A model generated the notes under the pieces. The model did no database searches and was not told the DNA's origin. It was given only the letters and a program-made list of their open reading frames with translations. From Sellimonas catena (GTDB taxonomy: Bacteria > Bacillota > Clostridia > Lachnospirales > Lachnospiraceae): a DNA stretch of 64,000 nucleotides. Shown here one piece after another: positions 26,111-33,731 of this stretch. The stretch lies in assembly GCF_045063725.1 (NCBI RefSeq), contig NZ_CP173695.1, one strand, 5' to 3'. Every line of letters starts with the position of its first letter. Position 1 is the stretch's first letter. Position numbers and translations under genes: made by a program.

Positions 26111-26522
26111 ACAATACCATAGGACATCACATTGTAAATATTTAACACAGTATCACATTATCTGGTGTCCGAAATTTCGTTTTTCTGTTCTAAAGGATGG
26201 GGCAGATGAAGCCTTGAAAAATATTCTGGCAGGCATATGTGATCGATACGGATACACAATTAAAGCATTAGAAATCATGCCGGACCATGTACATATTTTT
26301 GTGGACTGCCCACAGACTGTTGCCCCATGTGATATTGCGCGAACCCTCAAAAGCATCAGTGCAATTGAAATGTTTAAAGAATATCCGCAACTCAAAAGAT
26401 TTTACGCGCGTGCTGGTGTACTCTGGTCGGCTGGATATTTTATCTCCTCTGTCGGACATATCAGTGAAACTACGGTCAAAAAATATATTGAGGAACAAAA
26501 ACATGGCAAGGACGAAACATGA
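26094..26522 (+). CDS. tnpA: IS200/IS605-family Y1 transposase TnpA
   Basis: The 142-residue protein has the HUH motif (MPDHVHIFVDC, H65 and H67) and the catalytic Tyr131 in VKKYIEEQ. Length and motifs match single-strand peel-and-paste transposases. It cuts and joins single-stranded element ends at the subterminal hairpins. It overlaps both neighbours (17 and 20 bases). The frame is intact. Confidence 0.95.
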   Translation: MTSGTEQYHRTSHCKYLTQYHIIWCPKFRFSVLKDGADEALKNILAGICDRYGYTIKALEIMPDHVHIFVDCPQTVAPCDIARTLKSISAIEMFKEYPQLKRFYARAGVLWSAGYFISSVGHISETTVKKYIEEQKHGKDET

Positions 26523-28185
26523 GAAAACTGAATATGAGAAATGCCGTAGAGTGTTCCGCTCACAGTCGGCAAGGCATGTCCTTGTTTTAGAAGTTGATAT
26601 GTCAGAAGATATGAAACGCCGCGCCTTTTCTTTATCTGACCGGCTCCGTGTCTGCGGGAATAAACTTACAGCCAAATTAGAAAAAGGGCTGGCGCAGCTT
26701 ATCCGAACCAAAAAATATAGGGCATTACTAAAAGATTATGGGGAACTCACAGAACGCCTGAAGCGTAGTCCTGACAATGAGGCTATTAAAAAAGCACGGA
26801 AAGAAATCGCTTCTAAGATGTCAGAGATGCAAAAAGCATATCATGTGTCATGGGATGACGCCCGTACATATATGCAATTCCTGAAAGACCGGGATGATCT
26901 TAACAGCATTTTTGCTCTTTCCCGTGTAGAAGATATTTGGGCAGGGGTGGAGAAAGTCCTTTTTGGCGGCGCAGAAACGATTCATTTCAAGAAACGCGGA
27001 GAGCTGCCAGAAATCAGGGCAAAACAAATTAACCGAGGCATCGTTCTGTATGTGGCCGATGGCAAATTGTATTTTAAATGTTCTAACATCGGAAACGAAA
27101 AGTTTACTACGAAGATTCTTGATAAGTTCCAACAGGACGAAGTAAACCGTCTGCTGGATTACCTTGCATCGCCGGAACAAAAGGATGAGATGGCCGTCAG
27201 CGCAATGATGGAAACAGGGGAAATAACCGATACATTCCGTCCATGCTATGGGGCTTTGGTCTGCAAGAAAATTCGCGGGAAGCTGCGGGTATATATGCAT
27301 CTGACGATAGAAGGACACGCAGCTCCGAAATACAAAACTGACGGGGTTACCCCAAGACACACGTTCGGGAATGGACGTATCGGAATTGATATCGGCACGC
27401 AAACGGTCGCGTATACCTCCGACAAGGAAGTCGGCCTGAAAAATCTTTCTGAACGTGGCCTGTCCATTTTCCACGCGGAAAAACGGGAACGTCAGCTTCT
27501 CAGGAAAATGGACCGGAGCCGTCGTGCAACGAACCCAGATAATTATAATGCTGACGGGACTATCAAAAAAGGCTATAAAAAATGGGTGAAAAGTAAACGG
27601 TATATCGAAATACAGAAAGAGCATGCAAACCTCTGCCGTAAAAATGCAGAAAGCCGTAAATATGCAATCCATGAGGATGTCAACCATCTCCGGTGTATTG
27701 GGGACACCGTAATCACAGAACCGCCAAATTTTAAGGCTTTGCAGAAACGGGCAAAACAGAAAGACACGCAATCTGCCAGGGAGACTACCCAAAAGAAAAA
27801 TCAACGGCGAAAACGATTTGGGAAATCTTTAAAAAATCGTTGTCCCGGAACCTTTCAGGCCGTATTGAAAACCAGATTTGAGATGACCGGAGGGGTTTAC
27901 CATGAAGTCCAAAAGATGTTCCGCGCGAGTCAATACGACCACACTGCAGATGATTATATCAAGAAAAAGCTCTCTCAACGAATGTTTGCACTTGAGGATG
28001 GAGAAGTAGTGCAGAGGGATTGGTATTCTTCTTTTCTGCTATACAACGCAAACCCGGATTTTTCTGCACCAGACCGTGAAACCTGCCTGAAAACTTTTGG
28101 TACCCTAAACGAAATGCACATTAAAATGATTGATTATATAAAACATGCCGGAATCCACGTACTGAACTCCGGCATCGCCTGTTAA
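26503..28185 (+). CDS. tnpB: TnpB-like RNA-guided nuclease, long form without zinc ribbon
   Basis: The start is the ATG at 26503 with GAGGAA upstream. The 560-residue protein has a RuvC-like core: D296 in GRIGIDIGTQTVAY, E406 in DTVITEPPNF, D506 in VVQRDWYSSFLL. TnpB proteins are usually near 400 residues and carry a four-cysteine zinc ribbon between the last two motifs. Here the matching segment (QYDHTADDYIKKKLSQRMFA) has no cysteine. The N-terminal 290 residues are longer and highly basic. TnpB uses an omega RNA from the element's 3' end to cut DNA and keep the element. All three catalytic acids are present, so activity is possible. Confidence 0.85.
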   Translation: MARTKHEKTEYEKCRRVFRSQSARHVLVLEVDMSEDMKRRAFSLSDRLRVCGNKLTAKLEKGLAQLIRTKKYRALLKDYGELTERLKRSPDNEAIKKARKEIASKMSEMQKAYHVSWDDARTYMQFLKDRDDLNSIFALSRVEDIWAGVEKVLFGGAETIHFKKRGELPEIRAKQINRGIVLYVADGKLYFKCSNIGNEKFTTKILDKFQQDEVNRLLDYLASPEQKDEMAVSAMMETGEITDTFRPCYGALVCKKIRGKLRVYMHLTIEGHAAPKYKTDGVTPRHTFGNGRIGIDIGTQTVAYTSDKEVGLKNLSERGLSIFHAEKRERQLLRKMDRSRRATNPDNYNADGTIKKGYKKWVKSKRYIEIQKEHANLCRKNAESRKYAIHEDVNHLRCIGDTVITEPPNFKALQKRAKQKDTQSARETTQKKNQRRKRFGKSLKNRCPGTFQAVLKTRFEMTGGVYHEVQKMFRASQYDHTADDYIKKKLSQRMFALEDGEVVQRDWYSSFLLYNANPDFSAPDRETCLKTFGTLNEMHIKMIDYIKHAGIHVLNSGIAC

Positions 28186-28421
28186 GACCAAATATAGGGT
28201 GTTTGACTGTGCATCCTTATCGAAAGATAGAAGGCGTCCGCTAATGTGGACAATCGAGTCTGCTTGAACGCCAGTTTTGTTGCTCCAGGGCAAAGTATGA
28301 AGCCAAAGCCCTTGGTATTCGGTACTTTCGAGTTCGATACCTTGCGGTGTACGCTATCATGTTAATCCTGTCAATAGAACCCACGGGGCTTGCCCCGAGG
28401 AGCAGTCAGAGGTAGAATTAT
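28186..28421 (+). ncRNA. Probable omega RNA (reRNA) at the IS605 right end
   Basis: The region between the tnpB stop and the element end has no ORF but several hairpins. They are CCTT...AAGG closing a TATC-GAAA-GATA stem with GNRA loop (28215-28234), GTCC/GGAC (28236-28251), GGGC/GCCC (28288-28311), GGTAT/ATACC (28314-28341), and the right-end palindrome. In IS605 elements the omega RNA overlaps this end and its guide is the flanking DNA. The guide would be the host sequence starting near 28422. Confidence 0.6.
28381..28400 (+). repeat. IS605 right-end imperfect palindrome
   Basis: CCACGGGG-CTTG-CCCCGAGG folds with one A-A mismatch. It has the same CTTG loop as the left-end hairpin and marks the right end of the IS. 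Confidence 0.7.
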
Positions 28422-28422
28422 T

Positions 28423-28452
28423 TACAATCATCTGCTCAAACGCTATCGGTAA
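28423..28452 (+). pseudogene. Displaced 3' end of the small membrane-protein gene
   Basis: Right after the IS605 end, codons for YNHLLKRYR precede a TAA and then a terminator. This positive-charged tail would complete a four-helix membrane protein whose frame breaks at the left IS end. Only nine residues are available. Confidence 0.4.
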
Positions 28453-28460
28453 CAAAAACC

Positions 28461-28500
28461 AGGGCAGTCAATCGTGTACAGAAACACAATTGACTGCCCT
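28461..28500. terminator. Bidirectional terminator between convergent genes
   Basis: A perfect 12-bp stem, AGGGCAGTCAAT with ATTGACTGCCCT, encloses 16 bases. On the plus strand it is followed by GACTATTTTT; on the minus strand by GGTTTTTG. It ends the HTH/membrane-protein unit on one side and the flavoprotein operon on the other. Confidence 0.8.
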
Positions 28501-28522
28501 GACTATTTTTATATCAGGAAAA

Positions 28523-30151
28523 TCACTCGCAAAATGCTTGATACTTCTTCGCAACTGCTTCCGCTGTTTTCATGCCGTCCATGGCAGCCGAAGTAATTCC
28601 GCCTGCGTATCCGGCGCCTTCTCCGCATGGATACAGCCCCTGAACATTCACACTCTGCATCGTTTCATCTCTTGTAATTCTCACCGGGGAGGACGTCCTT
28701 GCCTCGACGCCGGAAAGAACCGTGTCGTCTCGGGAAAATCCATGAATTTTCTGTTCAAATGCTTCGATCCCTTCCTGAATGGAAGAAGCGATCTCCTCCG
28801 GGAAAATTCCACGTACATTGCCAAAGCAGTACGCCCCCTTCATCTGCGGAAACACCTCTCCAAAGGAATGGGAAATTCGGCCATTTTTAAAATCTCCGAA
28901 GCATTGTACCGGGATCTTTCCGTTTCCTGCTTCATATGCCCGCTCTTCCAGATGTCGTTGAAATTCCACTCCGGCAAGCGGTCCCTGATTTCCATCTGCA
29001 GCGTAGTCTTCCGGTGTCACAGTCACGATCACGGCGCTGTTGGCATTTTTTCCGGCTCTTCCATGATAACTCATTCCATTGACACAGAGACGCCCCTCTT
29101 CAGAGGACGCATTGACTACATAGCCTCCCGGACACATGCAGAACGTGTAGACTCCCCGCCCGTTTTCCGCTTTTGCCGTCAACTTGTATGCAGCCGCCGG
29201 AAGATCCGGATGTTGTTCCGTACCATACTGGGACAGATTGATCCGTTTCTGAAGGTGTTCGACACGGACGCCCACCGCAAAGGATTTTGCTTCCAGAAAT
29301 ACTCCTGTCTCTTTCAGCATCGCAAAGGTATCTCTTGCGCTGTGTCCCAAAGCCAGTACAACCACTTCCGCAGGAATCAGGGATTCTTTCCCCTGCTCTT
29401 CGATCCGGATTTCCTTCACTCTGCCGTCCCCGGTGTTGATTCCGGTCAGCTTTGTGTAAAACCGGCATTCTCCGCCGGAATCCTCTATGGATTCCCGCAT
29501 CCGGCGTACCACATCAATCAGGATGTCCGTTCCGATATGTGGTTTATTCTCATACAGGATCTCCTCCGGTGCACCATGCGCCACAAAGATCTTCAGCACT
29601 TCCCGGTTTCTTCCTGCCGGATCTTTCACCAGAGTGTTCAGTTTCCCGTCGGAAAAAGTCCCTGCACCGCCCTCGCCAAACTGAACATTTGTCCTTGTAT
29701 CCAGCACTCCGGTCTCCCAGAACGCCTCCACTGCTTTTTTTCGTTCTTCCACCGGCGCCCCGCGCTCAATCAGAATCGGACGGTATCCGTGTTTTGCAAG
29801 CAGATACGCACAGAACAGTCCGGCAGGACCACTTCCTACTACTACCGGCCGGTGTTTCATCTCAGACGCTTCCCTGCACGCCGGAAACTCATACGATGTT
29901 TCTTTTGCTTCGGATACATCCTTAAGTTTTCTGCGGGACAGAATCGCTTTTTCCTTCTTCACTTTTGTCAGCTTCACATCAACCGTGTATACATAATAAA
30001 TTTCCGGTTTTTTTCTGGCATCAATCGAACGCTTCCGGATTTCAATGGACTGGATCTCTTCTCTGGACACGCCAAGAGCACGTTCGACCTTTCTTTCCAG
30101 CTCCTCTTTTGTATGTCCGGTTTTAATTTTCAGTTGTCCAATCCTTAGCAT
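28523..30151 (-). CDS. FAD-dependent dehydrogenase-like flavoprotein
   Basis: The start at 30151 has AAAGGAGAGG upstream; the longer frame enters the preceding gene. The 542-residue protein has an N-terminal small domain (1-85) and then a dinucleotide fold VVVGSGPAGLFCAYLLAKHG with ERG at the end of the second strand. C-terminal motifs include LYPCGEGAGYAGGITSAAMD. It belongs to the group of uncharacterised FAD-dependent dehydrogenases common in Firmicutes. The substrate is unknown. It overlaps the BaiN-type gene by seven bases and ends the long operon that begins with miaB. Confidence 0.85.
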   Translation of the reverse strand: MLRIGQLKIKTGHTKEELERKVERALGVSREEIQSIEIRKRSIDARKKPEIYYVYTVDVKLTKVKKEKAILSRRKLKDVSEAKETSYEFPACREASEMKHRPVVVGSGPAGLFCAYLLAKHGYRPILIERGAPVEERKKAVEAFWETGVLDTRTNVQFGEGGAGTFSDGKLNTLVKDPAGRNREVLKIFVAHGAPEEILYENKPHIGTDILIDVVRRMRESIEDSGGECRFYTKLTGINTGDGRVKEIRIEEQGKESLIPAEVVVLALGHSARDTFAMLKETGVFLEAKSFAVGVRVEHLQKRINLSQYGTEQHPDLPAAAYKLTAKAENGRGVYTFCMCPGGYVVNASSEEGRLCVNGMSYHGRAGKNANSAVIVTVTPEDYAADGNQGPLAGVEFQRHLEERAYEAGNGKIPVQCFGDFKNGRISHSFGEVFPQMKGAYCFGNVRGIFPEEIASSIQEGIEAFEQKIHGFSRDDTVLSGVEARTSSPVRITRDETMQSVNVQGLYPCGEGAGYAGGITSAAMDGMKTAEAVAKKYQAFCE

Positions 30152-31446
30152 GGCCTCTCCTTTCCGGCAGCACTGATGCCGGCCACATGACCGCTGGACC
30201 AAGCCCACTGCAGATTATAGCCGCCGCACATGCCGTCCACATCTACGATCTCCCCGGCAAAATACAGTCCCGGGATCAGACGTGATTCCATCGTATCCGG
30301 GCAGATTTCTTCGGTGGAAATTCCGCCCGCACTTACCTGTGCCTGTTCAAAGCCGTTTGTACCGGTAATTTCCGTCTGAAATCCTTTGATGATCTTTGCA
30401 AGACGGTAACGGTTCTGATCTCCCAGGCTGTCCACTTTCAGTTCCGGAGGGATTCCTGCCCTCTTAAGGAACACCGCCGCAAGTTTCTCATGAAAGATTC
30501 CGGTAAAAAACTGATTCATCGTCTTTTCCGGCCGCATCTGAATTCTGCTCATGAAAAAGCTTTCCAGCTGAGTCTCTGTAAATTCCGGCATGAAATCAAG
30601 CTCCGCTGCAACACTGGTCTTCTTCTGTTCCAGAGCCCGCGCCGCGAAACGGCTTACCTGAAAGACCGGGATTCCGGAAATCCCGTATTCTGTAAACTGG
30701 ATTTCTCCGATATCCAATGCCTCCACAACTCCATCACAGAGAAGTTCGATCTTGGCTCCCGCGCGTACTCCCGCAAGGGATGGATAAAACGTTTCCCGGC
30801 ATTTCAACTGAACCAGTGCTGGTACACACGGAACGACCCGGTGTCCGAAATGTTCGGCGATCTGCATTCCGGTTCCGTCCGCCTTTTGTACTCTTCCCGC
30901 AAGTCCGCCTGCTGTCAAAATCAGCTTTTCTGTCAGATAGACCTTTTCCTCTTCTCCGGTTTTTACAAGAACCATACGCTTTTTACTTTTTTTCTCCTGC
31001 TTCAAAATGCTTTTTACTGCCTTTACCCGGAAACTGTTTCCTTCTTTTTGAATCTCCTCCACGCAGACCGATGTCTCAATCCGGACATGCAGACGTCGAA
31101 GCTCCATGAGAAGGACATCCCGCACAGCGGATGCCTGTTCCGAGTGCGGATAAAGATACCCGTCTTTGTTTTTGGAGTAAAGTCCCAGTTCCATAAACAA
31201 ACGGATCGTATCCGGCACCGGAAAACGGGAAATCACATCCTGGGCAAATTCCGGATGTTCTCCACGATAGGCTCCCGGTATCTGGTTAATATTTGTAAAA
31301 TTGCATTTTCCGTTTCCAGTGGACAGAATCTTTTTTCCGAGCTGCTCATTCTGTTCCAGAATGGTCACTTCTGCACCCTGCCCCGCCGCCGCAATGGCGG
31401 CCATCATGCCGGAGGCGCCCCCTCCGATCACCAATACTTTCTCCAT
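30145..31446 (-). CDS. BaiN/HI0933-type flavoprotein
   Basis: The 433-residue protein opens with VLVIGGGASGMMAAIAAAGQ, a Rossmann FAD site, then KKILSTGNGKCNFTN, the HI0933 family mark. The C-terminal GLYFAGEIVDVDGMCGGYNL and QWAWSSG complete the family pattern. BaiN proteins reduce a C=C bond of bile-acid intermediates in some gut clostridia, but most members with this name are of unknown function, so the symbol is not used. The gene overlaps the following flavoprotein gene by seven bases; the two may be functionally linked. Confidence 0.88.
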   Translation of the reverse strand: MEKVLVIGGGASGMMAAIAAAGQGAEVTILEQNEQLGKKILSTGNGKCNFTNINQIPGAYRGEHPEFAQDVISRFPVPDTIRLFMELGLYSKNKDGYLYPHSEQASAVRDVLLMELRRLHVRIETSVCVEEIQKEGNSFRVKAVKSILKQEKKSKKRMVLVKTGEEEKVYLTEKLILTAGGLAGRVQKADGTGMQIAEHFGHRVVPCVPALVQLKCRETFYPSLAGVRAGAKIELLCDGVVEALDIGEIQFTEYGISGIPVFQVSRFAARALEQKKTSVAAELDFMPEFTETQLESFFMSRIQMRPEKTMNQFFTGIFHEKLAAVFLKRAGIPPELKVDSLGDQNRYRLAKIIKGFQTEITGTNGFEQAQVSAGGISTEEICPDTMESRLIPGLYFAGEIVDVDGMCGGYNLQWAWSSGHVAGISAAGKERPC

Positions 31447-31456
31447 GCCTGCTCCT

Positions 31457-32770
31457 TTACTGAATCGTTACCACACCAGCTTCCACTAATTTCTGAAGGC
31501 TCATCAGAATTCCGAATTTGGCGTGTTCCCAGGTCAGTCCCCCCTGGAAATACACCGCATACGGCGGTTTGATCGGCGCATCTGCTGAGAGTTCGATGGA
31601 AGATCCCTGAACAAATGCTCCTGCTGCCATAATGACATCGCTGTCATAGCCCGGCATTGCCCATGGTTCCGGCGTCACATAGCTATCCACCGGAGCGGCT
31701 GCCTGAATTCCCTGGCAGAAACGGATCACACCTTCCGCAGTTCCGAATTCTACCGCCTGAATGATGTCGTGCCGTTCTTCATCTTTGGACGGGATGACGT
31801 GGAAACCGAGTTCCTCATAGATTCCGGCCGCAAAGATTGCTCCTTTCACTGCTCCTTTGACCACAGTCGGCGCCAGAAACAGCCCTTGATAAAAGTCCTT
31901 CATAACTCCAAGGGACGCACCTACTTCTTTTCCAAGTCCCGGCGAAGTCAGACGGTATGCACAGTTCTCGATCAGATCTTTTCTTCCTGCGATATAGCCT
32001 CCGATCGGCGCAAGTCCGCCTCCCGGATTTTTGATCAGAGAGCCGACTACCATGTCTGCCCCCACATCGCTTGGCTCCTGCAGCTCCACAAACTCGCCGT
32101 AACAGTTGTCCACCATACAGATCACATCCGGGAACCGCTCTTTGATGAAACGGATCGCCTCTCCGATCTGGTCAACCGAGAAGCTCGGTCTCGTCTGATA
32201 TCCCTTGGAACGCTGGATTGTGACAAGCTTGGTATCCGGACGCACCGTTTTTGCAATCTTTTCAAAATCAAAGCTTCCATCCGGAAGAAGATCTACCTGG
32301 CGGTAGCTGATGCCGTATTCTTTCAAAGATCCTTTGGACTCCCGGATTCCGATGACTTCTTCCAGCGTATCATACGGCTTTCCTGCCACGGAAATCATCT
32401 CATCTCCCGGTCTAAGATTGGCAGCCAGCGCAAGGGCAAGGGCATGGGTGCCGCAGGTAATCTGCGGGCGTACGAGAGCATCTTCCGTGTGAAAAATGTT
32501 CGCATACACCTGCTCCAGCGTATCTCTTCCAAAGTCATTGTAGCCATAGCCGGATACATACTGAAAGCACTCGGAATTCACTCTGGCTTTCTGCATCGCA
32601 TGGACAACTTTCAACTGATTGTATTCTGCGATCCGGTCAATGGCTGCAAAACGCTCCTTTAAGGAGTCCTCAATCTTTGCCCCAAACTCATAGACCTTCC
32701 GCGAGATGCCTGCCTCCTCGTACTTTGCCTTTATGAACTCATCCATCTTATGACCTGTCATCTGATCCAT
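31457..32770 (-). CDS. Methionine gamma-lyase family PLP protein (YnbB-type)
   Basis: The 437-residue protein matches the family once called aluminium resistance protein, related to Cys/Met-metabolism PLP enzymes. Visible marks are ITCGTHALALALAANLRPGD, VTIQRSKGYQTRPSFSVDQI, CMVDNCYGEFVE (Asp binding the PLP ring) and VVGSLIKNPGGGLAPIGGYI with the PLP lysine. The reaction is not established. ATG at 32770 lies inside the miaA end (23-base overlap) with GAGGA upstream; another ATG at 32746 has AGG upstream and would almost avoid the overlap. Confidence 0.85.
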   Translation of the reverse strand: MDQMTGHKMDEFIKAKYEEAGISRKVYEFGAKIEDSLKERFAAIDRIAEYNQLKVVHAMQKARVNSECFQYVSGYGYNDFGRDTLEQVYANIFHTEDALVRPQITCGTHALALALAANLRPGDEMISVAGKPYDTLEEVIGIRESKGSLKEYGISYRQVDLLPDGSFDFEKIAKTVRPDTKLVTIQRSKGYQTRPSFSVDQIGEAIRFIKERFPDVICMVDNCYGEFVELQEPSDVGADMVVGSLIKNPGGGLAPIGGYIAGRKDLIENCAYRLTSPGLGKEVGASLGVMKDFYQGLFLAPTVVKGAVKGAIFAAGIYEELGFHVIPSKDEERHDIIQAVEFGTAEGVIRFCQGIQAAAPVDSYVTPEPWAMPGYDSDVIMAAGAFVQGSSIELSADAPIKPPYAVYFQGGLTWEHAKFGILMSLQKLVEAGVVTIQ

Positions 32771-33716
32771 TTTGTATTATTCCTCTTTTCCTTAGATTTT
32801 CCAGTAAAAATTCCAGTATTTTCGTTTCATCGTAATCAAATTCCTGCTTCGGGACCCAGATCACATCTCTTTCCCGCTTAAACCAGGTAATCTGACGCTT
32901 CGCAAAGTGTCTCGTATCCCGCTTCAAAATCCGGACAGCCTCCTCAAAAGGGATCTCTCCTTCCAGATAAGCCAGAATCTCTTTATATCCAAGCCCTTTC
33001 ATGGACACCATGTCCCTTGTACAGCCCATATCCTTCAGTTTCCGGACTTCGTCGACCAGGCCCTCCTCCAGCATCTGGTCCACTCTCCGGTCAATCCGCC
33101 CGTAAAGCCTCTCCCGCTCATCGTTCAGGACGAAATACGCAAACTGATACGGTGACTCCTTCTGCCGCTCCGTCTCATTGTGTTCGGAGATTTTCTGTCC
33201 GGTCAGATGATAGAACTCCAGCGCACGAATTACCCGTTTCCGGTTATTCGGATGGATCTCTTCAGCCGCCCGTTCGTCCACTTCCCGCAGCTTTGCATGG
33301 AGCGCTTCCTCGCCGTACCGGTCTGCAAAATCTGCCAGCTCTTTCCGGTAACCGGTGTCCTCGCTGCTTTCCGTAAAATCAATATCATACAGAAGTGCCT
33401 GGATATAAAATCCGGTTCCCCCTGTCACAATCGGAATCATGCCCTTCTCATAGATTTCCTCCATCGCCTGTCTGGCAAGCTCCTGAAATTTCACAACATG
33501 AAATTCTTCTGTCGGTTCCAGCACATCAATGAGATAATGCGGCACACCGTCCATTTCTTCCGCGCGGATCTTGGCCGAACCGATGTCCATATACCGGTAT
33601 ACCTGCATGGAATCCGCCGAGATGACCGCTCCGCCGATTTTCTTTGCAAGCCCGATGGAAAGGGCTGTCTTCCCTACCGCCGTCGGACCTGTCAGTATAA
33701 CCAGTGGTCGTTTCAT
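32748..33716 (-). CDS. miaA: tRNA dimethylallyltransferase MiaA
   Basis: The 322-residue enzyme adds a dimethylallyl group to A37 of tRNAs that read U-starting codons. Visible are the P-loop LTGPTAVGKTALS, the segment ISADSMQVYRYMDIGSAKI, PHYLIDVLEP, and TGGTGFYIQALLYDID, then the C-terminal WFKRERDVIWV. It supplies the substrate for MiaB, encoded at the head of the same operon. It starts 15 bases after mutL. Confidence 0.96.
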   Translation of the reverse strand: MKRPLVILTGPTAVGKTALSIGLAKKIGGAVISADSMQVYRYMDIGSAKIRAEEMDGVPHYLIDVLEPTEEFHVVKFQELARQAMEEIYEKGMIPIVTGGTGFYIQALLYDIDFTESSEDTGYRKELADFADRYGEEALHAKLREVDERAAEEIHPNNRKRVIRALEFYHLTGQKISEHNETERQKESPYQFAYFVLNDERERLYGRIDRRVDQMLEEGLVDEVRKLKDMGCTRDMVSMKGLGYKEILAYLEGEIPFEEAVRILKRDTRHFAKRQITWFKRERDVIWVPKQEFDYDETKILEFLLENLRKRGIIQNGSDDRS

Positions 33717-33731
33717 TTTTATTCACCCTAT

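Larger units (their letters stand above)
25806..28421 (+). mobile_element. IS200/IS605-family element with three ORFs
   Basis: The element has subterminal imperfect palindromes at both ends, a small RHH-like gene, tnpA and tnpB in overlapping order, and a structured non-coding 3' part. It has no terminal inverted repeats, as expected. Limits are approximate: the left end lies between the last native codon near 25803 and the hairpin at 25817, and the right end between the hairpin at 28400 and the recovered host frame at 28423. It sits in a small membrane-protein gene. Confidence 0.8.

Noticed and set aside
26848..27804. 318-codon minus-strand frame inside tnpB
   Set aside because: Antisense of the RuvC-containing nuclease; rich in Phe and Cys without any motif.
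28490..30148. 552-codon plus-strand open frame opposite the FAD-dependent dehydrogenase gene
   Set aside because: It has no ribosome site, its composition is full of Arg, Cys and His from antisense reading, and the minus-strand frame has clear FAD motifs.
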